A model generated the notes under the pieces. That model saw only the letters and a program-made list of their open reading frames with translations, made no database searches and had not been told where the DNA came from. Of a DNA stretch of 64,000 bases, positions 48,131 to 57,626 are shown piece by piece. The translations under genes were made by a program, and so were the position numbers. Source of the DNA: DASXKD01 sp963703605 (GTDB lineage Bacteria > Actinomycetota > Actinomycetes > Streptosporangiales > Streptosporangiaceae); contig CAVPFC010000055.1 in the NCBI GenBank assembly GCA_963703605.1, positions 11,018 through 75,017 on the forward strand, written 5' to 3'. Each line of letters opens with the position of its first letter. The stretch's first letter is position 1.

Positions 48131-51100
48131 GTGACGGCGGCGGAAACCAGGGCAGATGACTCCTTTGTGCATCTCCATGTGCACACCGAGTACTCCATGC
48201 TCGACGGGGCCGCCCGGCTGAAAGACCTGTTCGCCGCCTGTCGGCGCACGGACATGCCGGCGATCGCCATCACCGACCACGGCAACTTGTACGGGGCCTA
48301 CGACTTCTGGTCCAAGGCCACCGCCGCAGGCGTCAAGCCGATCATCGGGATCGAGGCCTACGTCGCGCCCGAGCACCGGCGGTTCCGGCAGCCGGTGCGG
48401 TGGGGCACCCCGGCGCAGAAGGACGACGACGTGTCCGGCGCGGGTGCCTACACGCACATGACCCTGCTCGCCGAGACCACGCAGGGGATGCACAATCTGT
48501 TCCGGCTGTCCTCCCTCGCCTCGCTCGAAGGCTACTTCCGCAAGCCGCGGATGGACCGGGAACTGCTGGCCGCGCACGCCCAGGGCATCATCGCCACGAC
48601 CGGCTGCCCGTCCGGTGAGGTGCAGACCAGGCTCCGGCTCGGCCAGTACAGCGAGGCGGTCGCCGCCGCGGCCGCCTACCGGGACATCTTCGGGCCGGAG
48701 AACTTCTTCGTCGAGATCATGGATCACGGCCTGGGGATCGAGAACCGGGTCCGGGATGACCTGCGCCGCCTCGCCCGCGACCTGAGCCTGCCGTTCGTGG
48801 TGACCAACGACTCGCACTACACCACCCCCGAGGACGCCACCGCGCACGAGGTGCTGCTGGCCGTGCAGACCGGCACCACGCTCGCCGACCCGGGCCGGTT
48901 CCGCTTCGAGGGCACCGGCTACTACATCAAGAGCCCGCAGGAGATGCGGGCGGTGAGCGCCGACGAGGTCTGGCAGTCGGGCTGCGACACGACCCTGCGG
49001 ATCGCCGAGCGAGCCGACGTCACGTTCACCAAGTCCAACCTCATGCCGGTGTTCCCCATCCCCGAGGGCGAGACCGAGGAGAGCTGGTTCGCCCGCGAGG
49101 TCTGGCAGGGCATGGACCGGCGCTACCCGGGCGGCTTCGACGACCGCCGCCGGGAGCAGGCCCGCTTCGAGATGGACATCATCACCAGGATGGGGTTCTG
49201 CTCGTACTTCCTGGTGGTCGCCGACTTCATCATGTGGGCCAAGCGGAACGGGATCCGGGTCGGCCCCGGCCGCGGTTCGGCCGCGGGCAGCCTGGTGTCC
49301 TACGCGCTCGGGATCACCGACCTCGACCCCATCGAGCACGGGCTTGTGTTCGAGCGGTTCCTCAATCCCGAGCGCGTGTCCATGCCCGACATCGACATCG
49401 ACTTCGACGAGCGCCGGCGCGGTGACGTGATCCGGTACGTCACCGAGAAGTACGGCGACGACCGGGTCGCCCAGATCATCACCTACGGCACCATCAAGGC
49501 CAAGGCCGCGGTGAAGGACTCGACCCGGGTGCTCGGCTTCCCCTACGCGCTCGGCGACCGGATCACCAAGGCCTTCCCGCCCGCCGTGATGGGCAAGGAC
49601 ATCCCGCTGGGCGGCATCTTCGACGCCGACCATCCCCGCCACGGCGAGGCGGGGGAGATCCGCGGCCTCTACCAAGCGGAGGCCGAGATCCGCCAGGTCC
49701 TCGACACCGCGCGGGGCCTCGAGGGACTGATCCGCCAGGCGGGCGTGCACGCCGCGGGCGTCATCATGAGCAGTGAGCCGCTCATCGAGCACATCCCGGT
49801 GTGGCAGCGGGAGGCCGACGGCGCGGTCATCACCCAGTTCGACTACCCGGCCTGCGAGGACCTGGGCCTGCTCAAGATGGACTTCCTGGGCCTGCGCAAC
49901 CTCACGGTCCTGGACGACTCCCTGGTGGGGATCAAGGCCAACCGTGGCGGCGAGGTCGTCCTGGAAAGCCTGCCGCTGGACGACAAGCCCACCTACGAGA
50001 TGCTCGCCCGGGGCGACACGCTCGGGGTGTTCCAGCTCGACGGCGGGCCGATGCGGGCGCTGCTGCGCTCCATGCGGGCGGACCGGTTCGAGGACATCGT
50101 CGCGGTCAACGCCCTGTACCGGCCCGGGCCGATGGGCGCGAACGCGCACAACGAGTACGCCGACCGCAAGACCGGCCGCAAGCCGGTCGTGCCCATCCAT
50201 CCGGAACTGGCCGAGCCGCTGGCCGACATCCTGGGCGACACCTACGGGCTGATCGTCTACCAGGAGCAGGTCATGGCCGCCGCGCAGATGCTGGCCGGCT
50301 ACACGCCGGGCAAGGCGGACCTGCTCCGGCGGGCCATGGGCAAGAAGAAAAAGGAGATCCTCGACAAGGAATTCGAGCCGTTCGCCGCCGGGATGCGGGG
50401 GAACGGGTACTCCGACTCGGCGATCAAGACGCTGTGGGACATCCTGGTCCCGTTCTCCGACTACGCGTTCAACCGGGCGCACGCAGCCTGCTACGCCATG
50501 GTCGGGTACTGGACCGCCTACCTGAAGGCCAACTACCCGGCCGAGTACATGGCGGCGCTGCTCACCTCCGTCGCGGGCGACAAGGACAAGTCGGCCGTGT
50601 ACCTGAACGAGTGCCGCCGGCAGGGGATCACCGTGCTGCCGCCGGACGTGAACGCCTCGACCGCGGTGTTCACGCCGGTCGGGGAGGACATCAGGTTCGG
50701 GCTCGCCGCGGTCCGCAACGTCGGCACCGCGGTCGTCGAGGCCATCATCGCCGCGCGCACCGCCAAGGGGGCGTTCACCAGCTTCTCGGACTTCCTGGAC
50801 AAGGTGCCGGTCAACGTCTGCAACAAGCGGGTCATCGAGTCGCTGATCAAGGCCGGCGCGTTCGACTCGCTCGGGCACCCCCGCAAGGGCCTGCTGCTCA
50901 TGCACGAGCAGGCGATCGACACGGTGATCGACGTCAAGCGCAACGAGGCGATGGGCCAGGACTCGCTGTTCGGCCCGGACACCGAGACGGCGGCGACGTT
51001 CGAGATCCCGGTGCCGGACGGGGAGTGGGAGAAGACCACGCTGCTCGGGTTCGAGCGGGAGATGCTCGGGCTCTACGTGTCCGACCACCCGCTGCTCGGC

Positions 51101-51694
51101 ATCGAGCACGTTCTGGCCGTATCGACCGACTGCACGGTCGCGCAGCTGCTCAGCTCCACCGCCGATGACGCCGAGCGCGGTTCCCGGGGCGGCCGCGGCG
51201 ACGGGCAGCCGCCGGTCACCCTCGGCGGGATCCTGTCCGGCGTGCAGCGGAAGGTGACCAGGCAGGGCGCCCCCTGGGCGGCGGCGACCCTGGAGGACTT
51301 GGGCGGCGCGATCGAGGTGCTGTTCTTCCCGGCCACCTACGCCGGATGCGCGACGCAGGTCGCCGACGACGCGATCGTGGTGGTGAAGGGCCGCCTGGAC
51401 CGCCGGGAGGACTCACCGAAGCTGATCGCGATGGAGGTGACCCAGCCGGACCTGTCGGCGGACGGAACGGGCCCTTTCGTGGTGTCGATGCCGGTCCAGC
51501 GCTGCGTCCCGGCCGTGGTGGACCGCATGCAGGAGGTGCTGCGCAGCCACCCCGGCCTGGCCGAGGTCCATCTGCGCCTGGTCAATGGCCGGCGCACCAC
51601 CGTGGTGAAGCTCGATGACAAGCTCCGGGTGAAGCCCTCGCCCGGCCTGCTCGCCGACCTCAAGCAGCTCCTCGGCCCCGCCTGCGTGGGGTGA
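48131..51694 (+). CDS. dnaE: DNA polymerase III alpha subunit
   Basis: 1187 residues. N-terminal PHP domain (FVHLHVHTEYSMLDGAARL), palm with catalytic Asp residues in MPDIDIDFDERRR, GPGRGSAAGSLVSYALGITD, tandem HhH region, and an OB fold (VTLGGILSGVQRKVTRQGAPW). DnaE1-type replicative polymerase of actinobacteria. GTG 48131 has GAAGGAGG ~9 nt upstream. The preceding 158-nt gap contains a possible -10 TACGCT near 48012 and a CGTAA/TTACG palindrome at 48089-48103. Convergent with the ABC permease. Confidence 0.98.
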   Translation: MTAAETRADDSFVHLHVHTEYSMLDGAARLKDLFAACRRTDMPAIAITDHGNLYGAYDFWSKATAAGVKPIIGIEAYVAPEHRRFRQPVRWGTPAQKDDDVSGAGAYTHMTLLAETTQGMHNLFRLSSLASLEGYFRKPRMDRELLAAHAQGIIATTGCPSGEVQTRLRLGQYSEAVAAAAAYRDIFGPENFFVEIMDHGLGIENRVRDDLRRLARDLSLPFVVTNDSHYTTPEDATAHEVLLAVQTGTTLADPGRFRFEGTGYYIKSPQEMRAVSADEVWQSGCDTTLRIAERADVTFTKSNLMPVFPIPEGETEESWFAREVWQGMDRRYPGGFDDRRREQARFEMDIITRMGFCSYFLVVADFIMWAKRNGIRVGPGRGSAAGSLVSYALGITDLDPIEHGLVFERFLNPERVSMPDIDIDFDERRRGDVIRYVTEKYGDDRVAQIITYGTIKAKAAVKDSTRVLGFPYALGDRITKAFPPAVMGKDIPLGGIFDADHPRHGEAGEIRGLYQAEAEIRQVLDTARGLEGLIRQAGVHAAGVIMSSEPLIEHIPVWQREADGAVITQFDYPACEDLGLLKMDFLGLRNLTVLDDSLVGIKANRGGEVVLESLPLDDKPTYEMLARGDTLGVFQLDGGPMRALLRSMRADRFEDIVAVNALYRPGPMGANAHNEYADRKTGRKPVVPIHPELAEPLADILGDTYGLIVYQEQVMAAAQMLAGYTPGKADLLRRAMGKKKKEILDKEFEPFAAGMRGNGYSDSAIKTLWDILVPFSDYAFNRAHAACYAMVGYWTAYLKANYPAEYMAALLTSVAGDKDKSAVYLNECRRQGITVLPPDVNASTAVFTPVGEDIRFGLAAVRNVGTAVVEAIIAARTAKGAFTSFSDFLDKVPVNVCNKRVIESLIKAGAFDSLGHPRKGLLLMHEQAIDTVIDVKRNEAMGQDSLFGPDTETAATFEIPVPDGEWEKTTLLGFEREMLGLYVSDHPLLGIEHVLAVSTDCTVAQLLSSTADDAERGSRGGRGDGQPPVTLGGILSGVQRKVTRQGAPWAAATLEDLGGAIEVLFFPATYAGCATQVADDAIVVVKGRLDRREDSPKLIAMEVTQPDLSADGTGPFVVSMPVQRCVPAVVDRMQEVLRSHPGLAEVHLRLVNGRRTTVVKLDDKLRVKPSPGLLADLKQLLGPACVG

Positions 51695-51726
51695 TGAGGG
51701 GACGACCCCCGACCTCCGATGCGCCG

Positions 51727-52635
51727 CTACGCGTCGCGGCGGTCCAGGAGGAATACGGCCGCGATCAGGAGCAGGGCGGTCCAGGCGCAGAACACGCCGA
51801 AGCCCTGCCACGGCGACAGCAGCTGCCCGGACTGGTGCTTGTCCCCGGTGATCAGCTGGCCGGCCACGGTGGGCAGATAGGCGTGCACGTGGGCGCCCCA
51901 GCTATCGGGCAGCAGCCCGGCGAGCGGAAAGATGACCAGGACCATGCCGATCACCGCGGTGATGGCGCCCGCGGTGTGCCGGATCAGCCCGCCGATGGCC
52001 AGCGCGAACAGCCCAAGCACGGTCAGGTACAGGCCGGACCCGACCACCGCCCGGGTCACCCCCGGCTGGCTCAGCGACACCGTGATGGTTTGGTGCACGG
52101 TGATGTGCCGGTGGTTTGGCAGGGTGATCAGGCCGGTGACGACGTGCCCGTTCACCAGCGCATCGCCGATGAAGAACGAGACGAACGCGACGATCTCCCC
52201 GACGATGATCACCAGCACGGCGAAGACGACCGCCTTGGCCAGGAGCACCGGGTAGCGGCGCGGGACGGCCAGCAGCGATGCCCGGATCGTGCCGGAGGAG
52301 TACTCGCCGGTGATCACCAGCACGCCGAGCACGGCGATGGCAAGCTGGCCCAGGCCGAGCCCGGTGCCGAGGATGAAGTTCACCGGGTCGGTGACGATGC
52401 CGGACGCGCGCGCGCCGCGCCTGCCGTTGTTCAGCGCGTTCAGGGTCAGCCAGGTGATCAGGGTGGTGAGCCCCAGGCTCACGACAACGAAGATGATCAG
52501 CGTCCACACGGTGGACCGCACCGAGCGGATCTTCGTCCACTCGGCCGCGAGCAGGCCGCCGATGCGCAGCCGGTGTGCGGCGGGCGCGGGCGGCGGCGCG
52601 GTGGCCGGGGCTGGGGGGCTGATGGCGGAGGTCAT
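51727..52635 (-). CDS. ABC-2 family transporter permease
   Basis: 302 residues, about six membrane spans. Starts with an Ala/Pro-rich tail, then LLAAEWTKIRSVRSTVWTLI, typical of actinobacterial ABC-2 permeases of antibiotic-resistance exporters. VLVITGEYSSGTIRASLLAVPRR is the conserved intracellular loop. It pairs with the ATPase encoded immediately upstream (4-bp overlap). The substrate is unknown. Confidence 0.9.
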   Translation of the reverse strand: MTSAISPPAPATAPPPAPAAHRLRIGGLLAAEWTKIRSVRSTVWTLIIFVVVSLGLTTLITWLTLNALNNGRRGARASGIVTDPVNFILGTGLGLGQLAIAVLGVLVITGEYSSGTIRASLLAVPRRYPVLLAKAVVFAVLVIIVGEIVAFVSFFIGDALVNGHVVTGLITLPNHRHITVHQTITVSLSQPGVTRAVVGSGLYLTVLGLFALAIGGLIRHTAGAITAVIGMVLVIFPLAGLLPDSWGAHVHAYLPTVAGQLITGDKHQSGQLLSPWQGFGVFCAWTALLLIAAVFLLDRRDA

Positions 52636-53618
52636 AGCCGCCCCCTTACGACCCCGCCGAACAAGGAGCCGGCCTTGGCTTTGGGGGCCCCGTCCTGTTG
52701 CACCGTCCCGCCGTACTCGACGCTGCCGGCCGTCAGTTCCATGTACGCCTCCTCCAGCGAGGCAAGCCGCGGGGTGAGTTCGTGCAGGACGATCCCGTTC
52801 GCGGCGGCGATCTCGCCGATCCGCGGCGCGTCAAGGCCGGTCACACTCAGCCCTTCTGCCTGCCCGTTGGTGGGCTGTTCCGTGGTGACCTTGCCGCCCT
52901 CGGCGGTGATCAGATCGCCGAGGGTGAACGCGTCGGGGGAGCGGACCAGCACGGACTTTTCCGAGCTCCGCTCGATGAATTCCCGCGTCGAGCAGTCCGC
53001 GATCAGCTTTCCCCTGCCGATCACGATCAGATGGTCTGCGGTGACCGCCATCTCGTTCATCAGGTGGCTGGACACGAAGATCGTCCGTCGCTCGGACGCG
53101 AGGCTCTTCATCAGGTTCCTGATCCACAGGATTCCCTCGGGGTCGAGCCCGTTGACCGGCTCGTCCAGCAGCAGGACCGACGGGTTGCCCAGCAAGGCCG
53201 CGGCGATGCCGACCCGCTGGCTCATGCCCAGCGAGTACCCGCGCACCCGCTTGCGCGCCACATCCCGCAGCCCCACCAGGTCAAGCACCTCGTCCACCCG
53301 GCGGCGCGGCAGGCCCTGGGTCTGGGCCAGGAACTGCAGGTGGCTATAGGCGCTCCGGCCCGGGTGCATCGCCTTGGCCTCGAGCAGCGCACCGACGGTG
53401 CGCAGCGGATCGGCGAGGTCGGCGTACTTCTGGCCATTGATCGTCGCACGGCCCGCCTGCGGCCGGTCCAGGCCGAGCACGAGACGCATCGTGGTCGACT
53501 TGCCGGCCCCGTTCGGCCCGAGAAACCCGGTCACCCTGCCTGGCTCCACCCGGAAAGACAGGTGGTCCACGGCGACCTTGTCCCCGTATCGCTTGGTGAG
53601 GTCCTGTGCCTCGATCAT
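52632..53618 (-). CDS. ABC transporter ATP-binding protein
   Basis: 328 residues from ATG 53618, with GAGGGA ~6 nt upstream. Walker A GPNGAGKST, C-loop YSLGMSQRVGIA (LGMSQ variant), Walker B VLLLDEPVNGLD, switch His in FVSSHLMNEMA. The C-terminal ~100 residues form an accessory domain. First gene of a two-gene operon with the ABC-2 permease, similar to bacitracin/lantibiotic exporters. The 190-nt gap to the divergent DUF2567 gene has no other gene. Confidence 0.92.
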   Translation of the reverse strand: MIEAQDLTKRYGDKVAVDHLSFRVEPGRVTGFLGPNGAGKSTTMRLVLGLDRPQAGRATINGQKYADLADPLRTVGALLEAKAMHPGRSAYSHLQFLAQTQGLPRRRVDEVLDLVGLRDVARKRVRGYSLGMSQRVGIAAALLGNPSVLLLDEPVNGLDPEGILWIRNLMKSLASERRTIFVSSHLMNEMAVTADHLIVIGRGKLIADCSTREFIERSSEKSVLVRSPDAFTLGDLITAEGGKVTTEQPTNGQAEGLSVTGLDAPRIGEIAAANGIVLHELTPRLASLEEAYMELTAGSVEYGGTVQQDGAPKAKAGSLFGGVVRGRL

Positions 53619-53808
53619 GTAATTCCCTCGCCTCGGCCCTGGCTTGGGTGAGAAGTTTTGCTCGGGCAGCCAATCCGGCGTGGGTTCGCCGGAAGGCCAG
53701 CCACACCGTAGCAAGTATTCCTGAACGGCCTGGAACGAGTATTCGCCAGGGCCGGACCGCGCCTGGCGTGTCGCGCGGCTGCGCGTGTCGCGTACGCTGC
53801 TGCCGGTC

Positions 53809-54378
53809 ATGTCTGTGCCTATTCCGCTGCCCGATCCAGCCCACGGTGGCCGGGCTGCCCCCGCTCAGCGCCTGTACGGGGGCGCGGCCGCGATCGGCGC
53901 GTCGCTGGCGGTCGTGGCGGGGAGCGCGCTGCTCGGCGCGGCCGCCGGATTCTGCTGGGCCGCCGTGGCGCCGCGCGCCTGGCTGGTGATGACCGGCCCG
54001 GGGGCAGCCAGCCTGATCAACCCGGAAACCGGTGCCTTCATCGCCGCCGACGCGGCGTTTTGCCTGGTCTGCCTGGCCGGTGGCGTGGTGTCCGGGGTCC
54101 TGGGCTACCTGTTCGCGGTGCGCAGGCACGGCCCGCTGGGGATGGCCGGGCTCATCGCCGGGGCGCTCGCGGCCGCGTTCGTGGCGCGCTGGGTAGGGGA
54201 ACAGACCGGGCTCGCCACGTTCCGGCACCTGGTGGCGACCCTCCCGGCAGGCGGGCGGCTGCGCGATTCACTGACGCTCGGCGCGGGCGGGGCGCTCGCG
54301 TTCTGGCCGCTGGCCGCCTGCCTGGTGGCCGGGGTCCTCGAACTGGTGGCCAGCCCCGGCCGGCGCCGGGCCAGGTAG
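53809..54378 (+). CDS. DUF2567-like membrane protein
   Basis: About 189 residues with four membrane spans. GAAAGFCWAAVAPRAWLVM, a FIAADAAFCLVC segment and RWVGEQTGL fit DUF2567, an actinobacterial family of unknown role, often near hisD. ATG 53809 has no Shine-Dalgarno sequence; -10 TACGCT (53793-53798) is 10 nt upstream, so the leader would be very short. GTG 53785 would add 8 residues. Only 132 nt separate it from hisDC. Confidence 0.75.
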   Translation: MSVPIPLPDPAHGGRAAPAQRLYGGAAAIGASLAVVAGSALLGAAAGFCWAAVAPRAWLVMTGPGAASLINPETGAFIAADAAFCLVCLAGGVVSGVLGYLFAVRRHGPLGMAGLIAGALAAAFVARWVGEQTGLATFRHLVATLPAGGRLRDSLTLGAGGALAFWPLAACLVAGVLELVASPGRRRAR

Positions 54379-54498
54379 CTTGCCGCGGCACCCGAATTAG
54401 TTTCGCAATCGTTATCGCAGAATGGCTCCTGCGGCGGTGCCGGAACCGGGACGGTCGGCCGCCGCTCGCCATACGGACGGTTGGGCCGCCCGGGTCCT

Positions 54499-54510
54499 TA
54501 GACTGGGCGC
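54499..54510 (+). promoter_or_regulatory. -10 element for leaderless hisDC mRNA
   Basis: TAGACT (54499-54504), 6 nt, then GTG 54511. No Shine-Dalgarno sequence is present. Same spacing as at murE and others. This is the likely promoter of the histidine operon. Confidence 0.55.
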
Positions 54511-57042
54511 GTGCTTTCCAGGATCGATCTGCGCGGGCGCCCGGTCGCAACGCTGAACAGGGAAAAGCTGGCGGGGGTGCTGCCCCGGGCCGAGCTCGAC
54601 GTGGCGGCGGTGATGCCGCAGGTGGGGCCGATATGTGAGGACGTGCGCCGCCGGGGCGCGGCCGCCGTCCGCGAATACACGGCCCGGTTCGACGGCGTCG
54701 ACCTGGCCACCACCCGGGTGGCCGAAGAGGCGATAGCGCATGCCCTGGCGGCCCTCGATCCCCGGGTGCGGGCCGCACTGGAGGAGGCCGCCCGCCGGGT
54801 CCGCGCCGTGCACGAGGCGCAGCGGCCCACGGACCACATCACGAAGCTGGCCGCGGGCGGGCGCGTCACCGAGCGCTATGTCCCGGTCGGCCGGGCGGGC
54901 GTGTACGTGCCGGGCGGCCTGGTCCCGCTGCCCTCGTCGGTCATCATGAACGTGGTCCCGGCGCAGGTGGCCGGCGTTCGCCAGATCGTCGTCGCCTCTC
55001 CGCCGCGCCCGGACCACGGCGGCATGCCAGCCCCGGCCATCCTCGCCGCGTGCGCCCTGCTCGGCGTCGACGAGGTCCACGCGGCCGGTGGTGCGCAGGC
55101 GATCGCCATGTTCGCGTACGGCACCGCGGACTGCGCCGCGGCCGACGTGGTCACCGGGCCGGGCAACGTGTACGTGGCCGCGGCAAAACGGCTGCTCCTC
55201 GGGATCGTCGGCACCGACGGCGAGGCCGGCCCAACCGAGATCGCCATCATCGCCGACCACACCGCCAACCCGGCGTTCGTGGCCGCCGACCTGATCGCGC
55301 AGGCCGAGCACGACCCGCTGGCCGCCTGCCTGCTGATCACCAGCGACCCGCGGCTGGCCACCCGGACGGAGGAGGCGCTCAGCGCCCGGGTGCCCGCCGC
55401 CCGGCACGCCGACCGGATCCGCGCCGCGCTGGAGGGGCAGTCCGCCTGCGTGCTCGTGGACGACACCCGCGCCGCGGTCGCGGTGTCCGACGCGTGGGCA
55501 CCCGAACACCTCGCGATCCAGGCGGAGAATGCGGCCGGCCTGGCCACTCGGGTGCGCAACGCGGGTGCGGTCTTCGTCGGGCCCTATTCCCCGGTGTCGC
55601 TGGGCGACTACCTGGCCGGCTCGAACCACGTGCTGCCCACCGGCGGCACGGCCCGGCACACCGGCGGGCTGTCGGTGCTGCCGTTCCTGCGCGGCATCCA
55701 CGTGGTGGACTACTCCGCCGCGGCGCTCGCCGAGGCCGCACCGTATATCGACGCGCTCGGCCAGGCCGAGGACCTGCCCGCCCACGTGGCCGCGGTGCGC
55801 GCCCGGGTGCCACAGGGCGCCGGCATCCGGCCCGGCTATCTCCCCTCGGAACCGCGCCACACCGAGCCGCGGGAGACCCAGGACGGTCCCGGGCAGCCCT
55901 CCGCCGGGCCGGGATCCGCCGAAACCCCGGGCGGGGAGCCCGTGGCCACCGAACCCGCGGGGCTGCCCATCCGGCCGGACCTGGCCGGGGGCACGCCCTA
56001 CGGGGCACCCCAGCTCGACGTGCCGGTTCGGCTCAACACCAACGAGAACCCCTACCCGCCGTCCCGGTGGCTGGCCGGGCGGATCGGCAACGCCGCGGCC
56101 GCGCAGGCGGGGTCGCTCAACCGGTACCCGGACCGGGACGCGATGGCGCTGCGCGAGGACCTCGCCGCCTATCTCGGGCACGGGCTCACCGCGCGGCAGG
56201 TCTGGGCGGCCAACGGCTCGAACGAGATCATCCAGCAGGTGCTCCAGGTGTTCGGCGGCCCCGGGCGGACCGCGCTTGGCTTCGAGCCCTCCTACGCCAT
56301 GCACCCGCTGATCGCACGGACCACGGCCACCACATGGATCCGGGCCGCACGCGACCCCGGATTCGGCCTCGAAAGCGCCCATGCGGCCGCGGCCGTCCGG
56401 GAGCACCAGCCGGACCTGGTCTTCCTCACCTCGCCGAACAACCCAACGGGCGCGGCGCTGCCGCTGGATGTGGTGGCGGCGGTCTGCGAGGCCGCCCCCG
56501 GCATGGTCGTGGTGGACGAGGCGTACGCCGAGTTCGCCAGGGACCCGGCGGGCACCGCGCTGACGCTGCTGCCGCGCTATCCCCGCCTGGTCGTCACCCG
56601 GACCATGTCCAAGGCGTTCGCGCTGGCCGGCGCCCGGGTCGGGTACCTGGCCGCCGGAGCCGATGTGGTCGAGGCGATGCTGCTGGTGCGGCTGCCCTAC
56701 CACCTGTCCGCCATCACCCAGGCCGTGGCCCGGACGGCGCTGGAGAACAGCCGGGAGCTACTGGGCACCGTGACCACGCTGCGGGTGGAACGGGACAAGC
56801 TGGTGCGGTGGCTGCGCGACCGCGGGCTGTCGGCGGGGGATTCGGACGCTAACTTCGTCCTGTTCGGGGTGTTCGCCGACGCGCACGCCGTCTGGCAGGG
56901 GCTGCTGGAGCGCGGCGTGCTGGTCCGCGAGACCGGGCCGCCCGGCTGGCTGAGGGTAACCGTCGGCCAGCCCGGCGAGATGAAGAAGTTCCGCGAGGCG
57001 CTGACCGAGGTCCTCGCCGGCCCGGCGGGCGGCTCACTGTGA
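54511..57042 (+). CDS. hisDC: Fused histidinol dehydrogenase / histidinol-phosphate aminotransferase
   Basis: One open frame of 843 codons without an internal stop. Residues ~1-435 are HisD: YVPVGRAGVYVPGGLVPLPSS, GGAQAIAMFAYGT, QAEHDPLAACLLI, APEHLAI, GSNHVLPTGGTARH. Residues ~436-480 form a Pro/Glu/Gly-rich linker. Residues ~480-843 are HisC (PLP class I/II): LNTNENPYPPS, SNEIIQQVLQVFGGPG, LTSPNNPTGAALP, and the PLP Lys701 in TMSKAFALAGARVGY. HisC makes histidinol phosphate, HisD oxidises histidinol to histidine. They are separate overlapping genes in most actinomycetes. GTG 55942, with GGGGAG 3 nt upstream, could let HisC also start alone. A missed stop by sequencing error cannot be excluded. 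Confidence 0.9.
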   Translation: MLSRIDLRGRPVATLNREKLAGVLPRAELDVAAVMPQVGPICEDVRRRGAAAVREYTARFDGVDLATTRVAEEAIAHALAALDPRVRAALEEAARRVRAVHEAQRPTDHITKLAAGGRVTERYVPVGRAGVYVPGGLVPLPSSVIMNVVPAQVAGVRQIVVASPPRPDHGGMPAPAILAACALLGVDEVHAAGGAQAIAMFAYGTADCAAADVVTGPGNVYVAAAKRLLLGIVGTDGEAGPTEIAIIADHTANPAFVAADLIAQAEHDPLAACLLITSDPRLATRTEEALSARVPAARHADRIRAALEGQSACVLVDDTRAAVAVSDAWAPEHLAIQAENAAGLATRVRNAGAVFVGPYSPVSLGDYLAGSNHVLPTGGTARHTGGLSVLPFLRGIHVVDYSAAALAEAAPYIDALGQAEDLPAHVAAVRARVPQGAGIRPGYLPSEPRHTEPRETQDGPGQPSAGPGSAETPGGEPVATEPAGLPIRPDLAGGTPYGAPQLDVPVRLNTNENPYPPSRWLAGRIGNAAAAQAGSLNRYPDRDAMALREDLAAYLGHGLTARQVWAANGSNEIIQQVLQVFGGPGRTALGFEPSYAMHPLIARTTATTWIRAARDPGFGLESAHAAAAVREHQPDLVFLTSPNNPTGAALPLDVVAAVCEAAPGMVVVDEAYAEFARDPAGTALTLLPRYPRLVVTRTMSKAFALAGARVGYLAAGADVVEAMLLVRLPYHLSAITQAVARTALENSRELLGTVTTLRVERDKLVRWLRDRGLSAGDSDANFVLFGVFADAHAVWQGLLERGVLVRETGPPGWLRVTVGQPGEMKKFREALTEVLAGPAGGSL

Positions 57043-57626
57043 ACCGGGCCGCGCGGGTAAAGCGGGCGACCAGGGAGACCACGGTCGAGGTCGAGCTTGA
57101 CCTCGACGGCACCGGGACGGCGCAGGTGAGCACCGGTGTGCCCTTCTTCGACCACATGCTGGCCCAGCTGGCCAAGCACGGCCTGTTCGACCTGACCGTC
57201 GCGGCGCAGGGGGACACCGAGATCGACGCGCACCACACGGTCGAGGACACCGCGCTCACGCTCGGCCAGGCCCTGCGCGAGGCGCTGGGTGACAAGGCCG
57301 GCATCGCCAGGTTTGGCGACGCCGTGGTCCCGCTGGACGAGACGCTTGCCCAGGCGGCCGTGGACCTGTCCGGGCGGCCGTACTGCGTGCACCGCGAGCC
57401 GGACGGCATGGCGCCGCTCATCGGGACCTACGACACGACCCTCACCAGGCACTTCTTCGAGTCCCTCACCGCGTCGGCGGGGATCTGCCTGCACCTGAGC
57501 GTGACCGGGCGGAACCCGCATCACCTGGTCGAGGCGCAGTTCAAGGCGGTGGCCCGGGCGCTGCGGACCGCCGCGGCACCCGATCCGCGCTCGACGGGGG
57601 TGCCCAGCACGAAAGGCGTCCTGTGA
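57039..57626 (+). CDS. hisB: Imidazoleglycerol-phosphate dehydratase
   Basis: 195 residues, monofunctional (no phosphatase domain), as in actinobacteria. Mn-binding HHTVEDTALTLGQAL and HHLVEAQFKAVARAL motifs, and STGVPFFDHMLAQLAKHG. It dehydrates IGP to imidazoleacetol phosphate. GTG 57039 overlaps the hisDC stop; its stop overlaps hisH. Confidence 0.97.
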   Translation: MNRAARVKRATRETTVEVELDLDGTGTAQVSTGVPFFDHMLAQLAKHGLFDLTVAAQGDTEIDAHHTVEDTALTLGQALREALGDKAGIARFGDAVVPLDETLAQAAVDLSGRPYCVHREPDGMAPLIGTYDTTLTRHFFESLTASAGICLHLSVTGRNPHHLVEAQFKAVARALRTAAAPDPRSTGVPSTKGVL

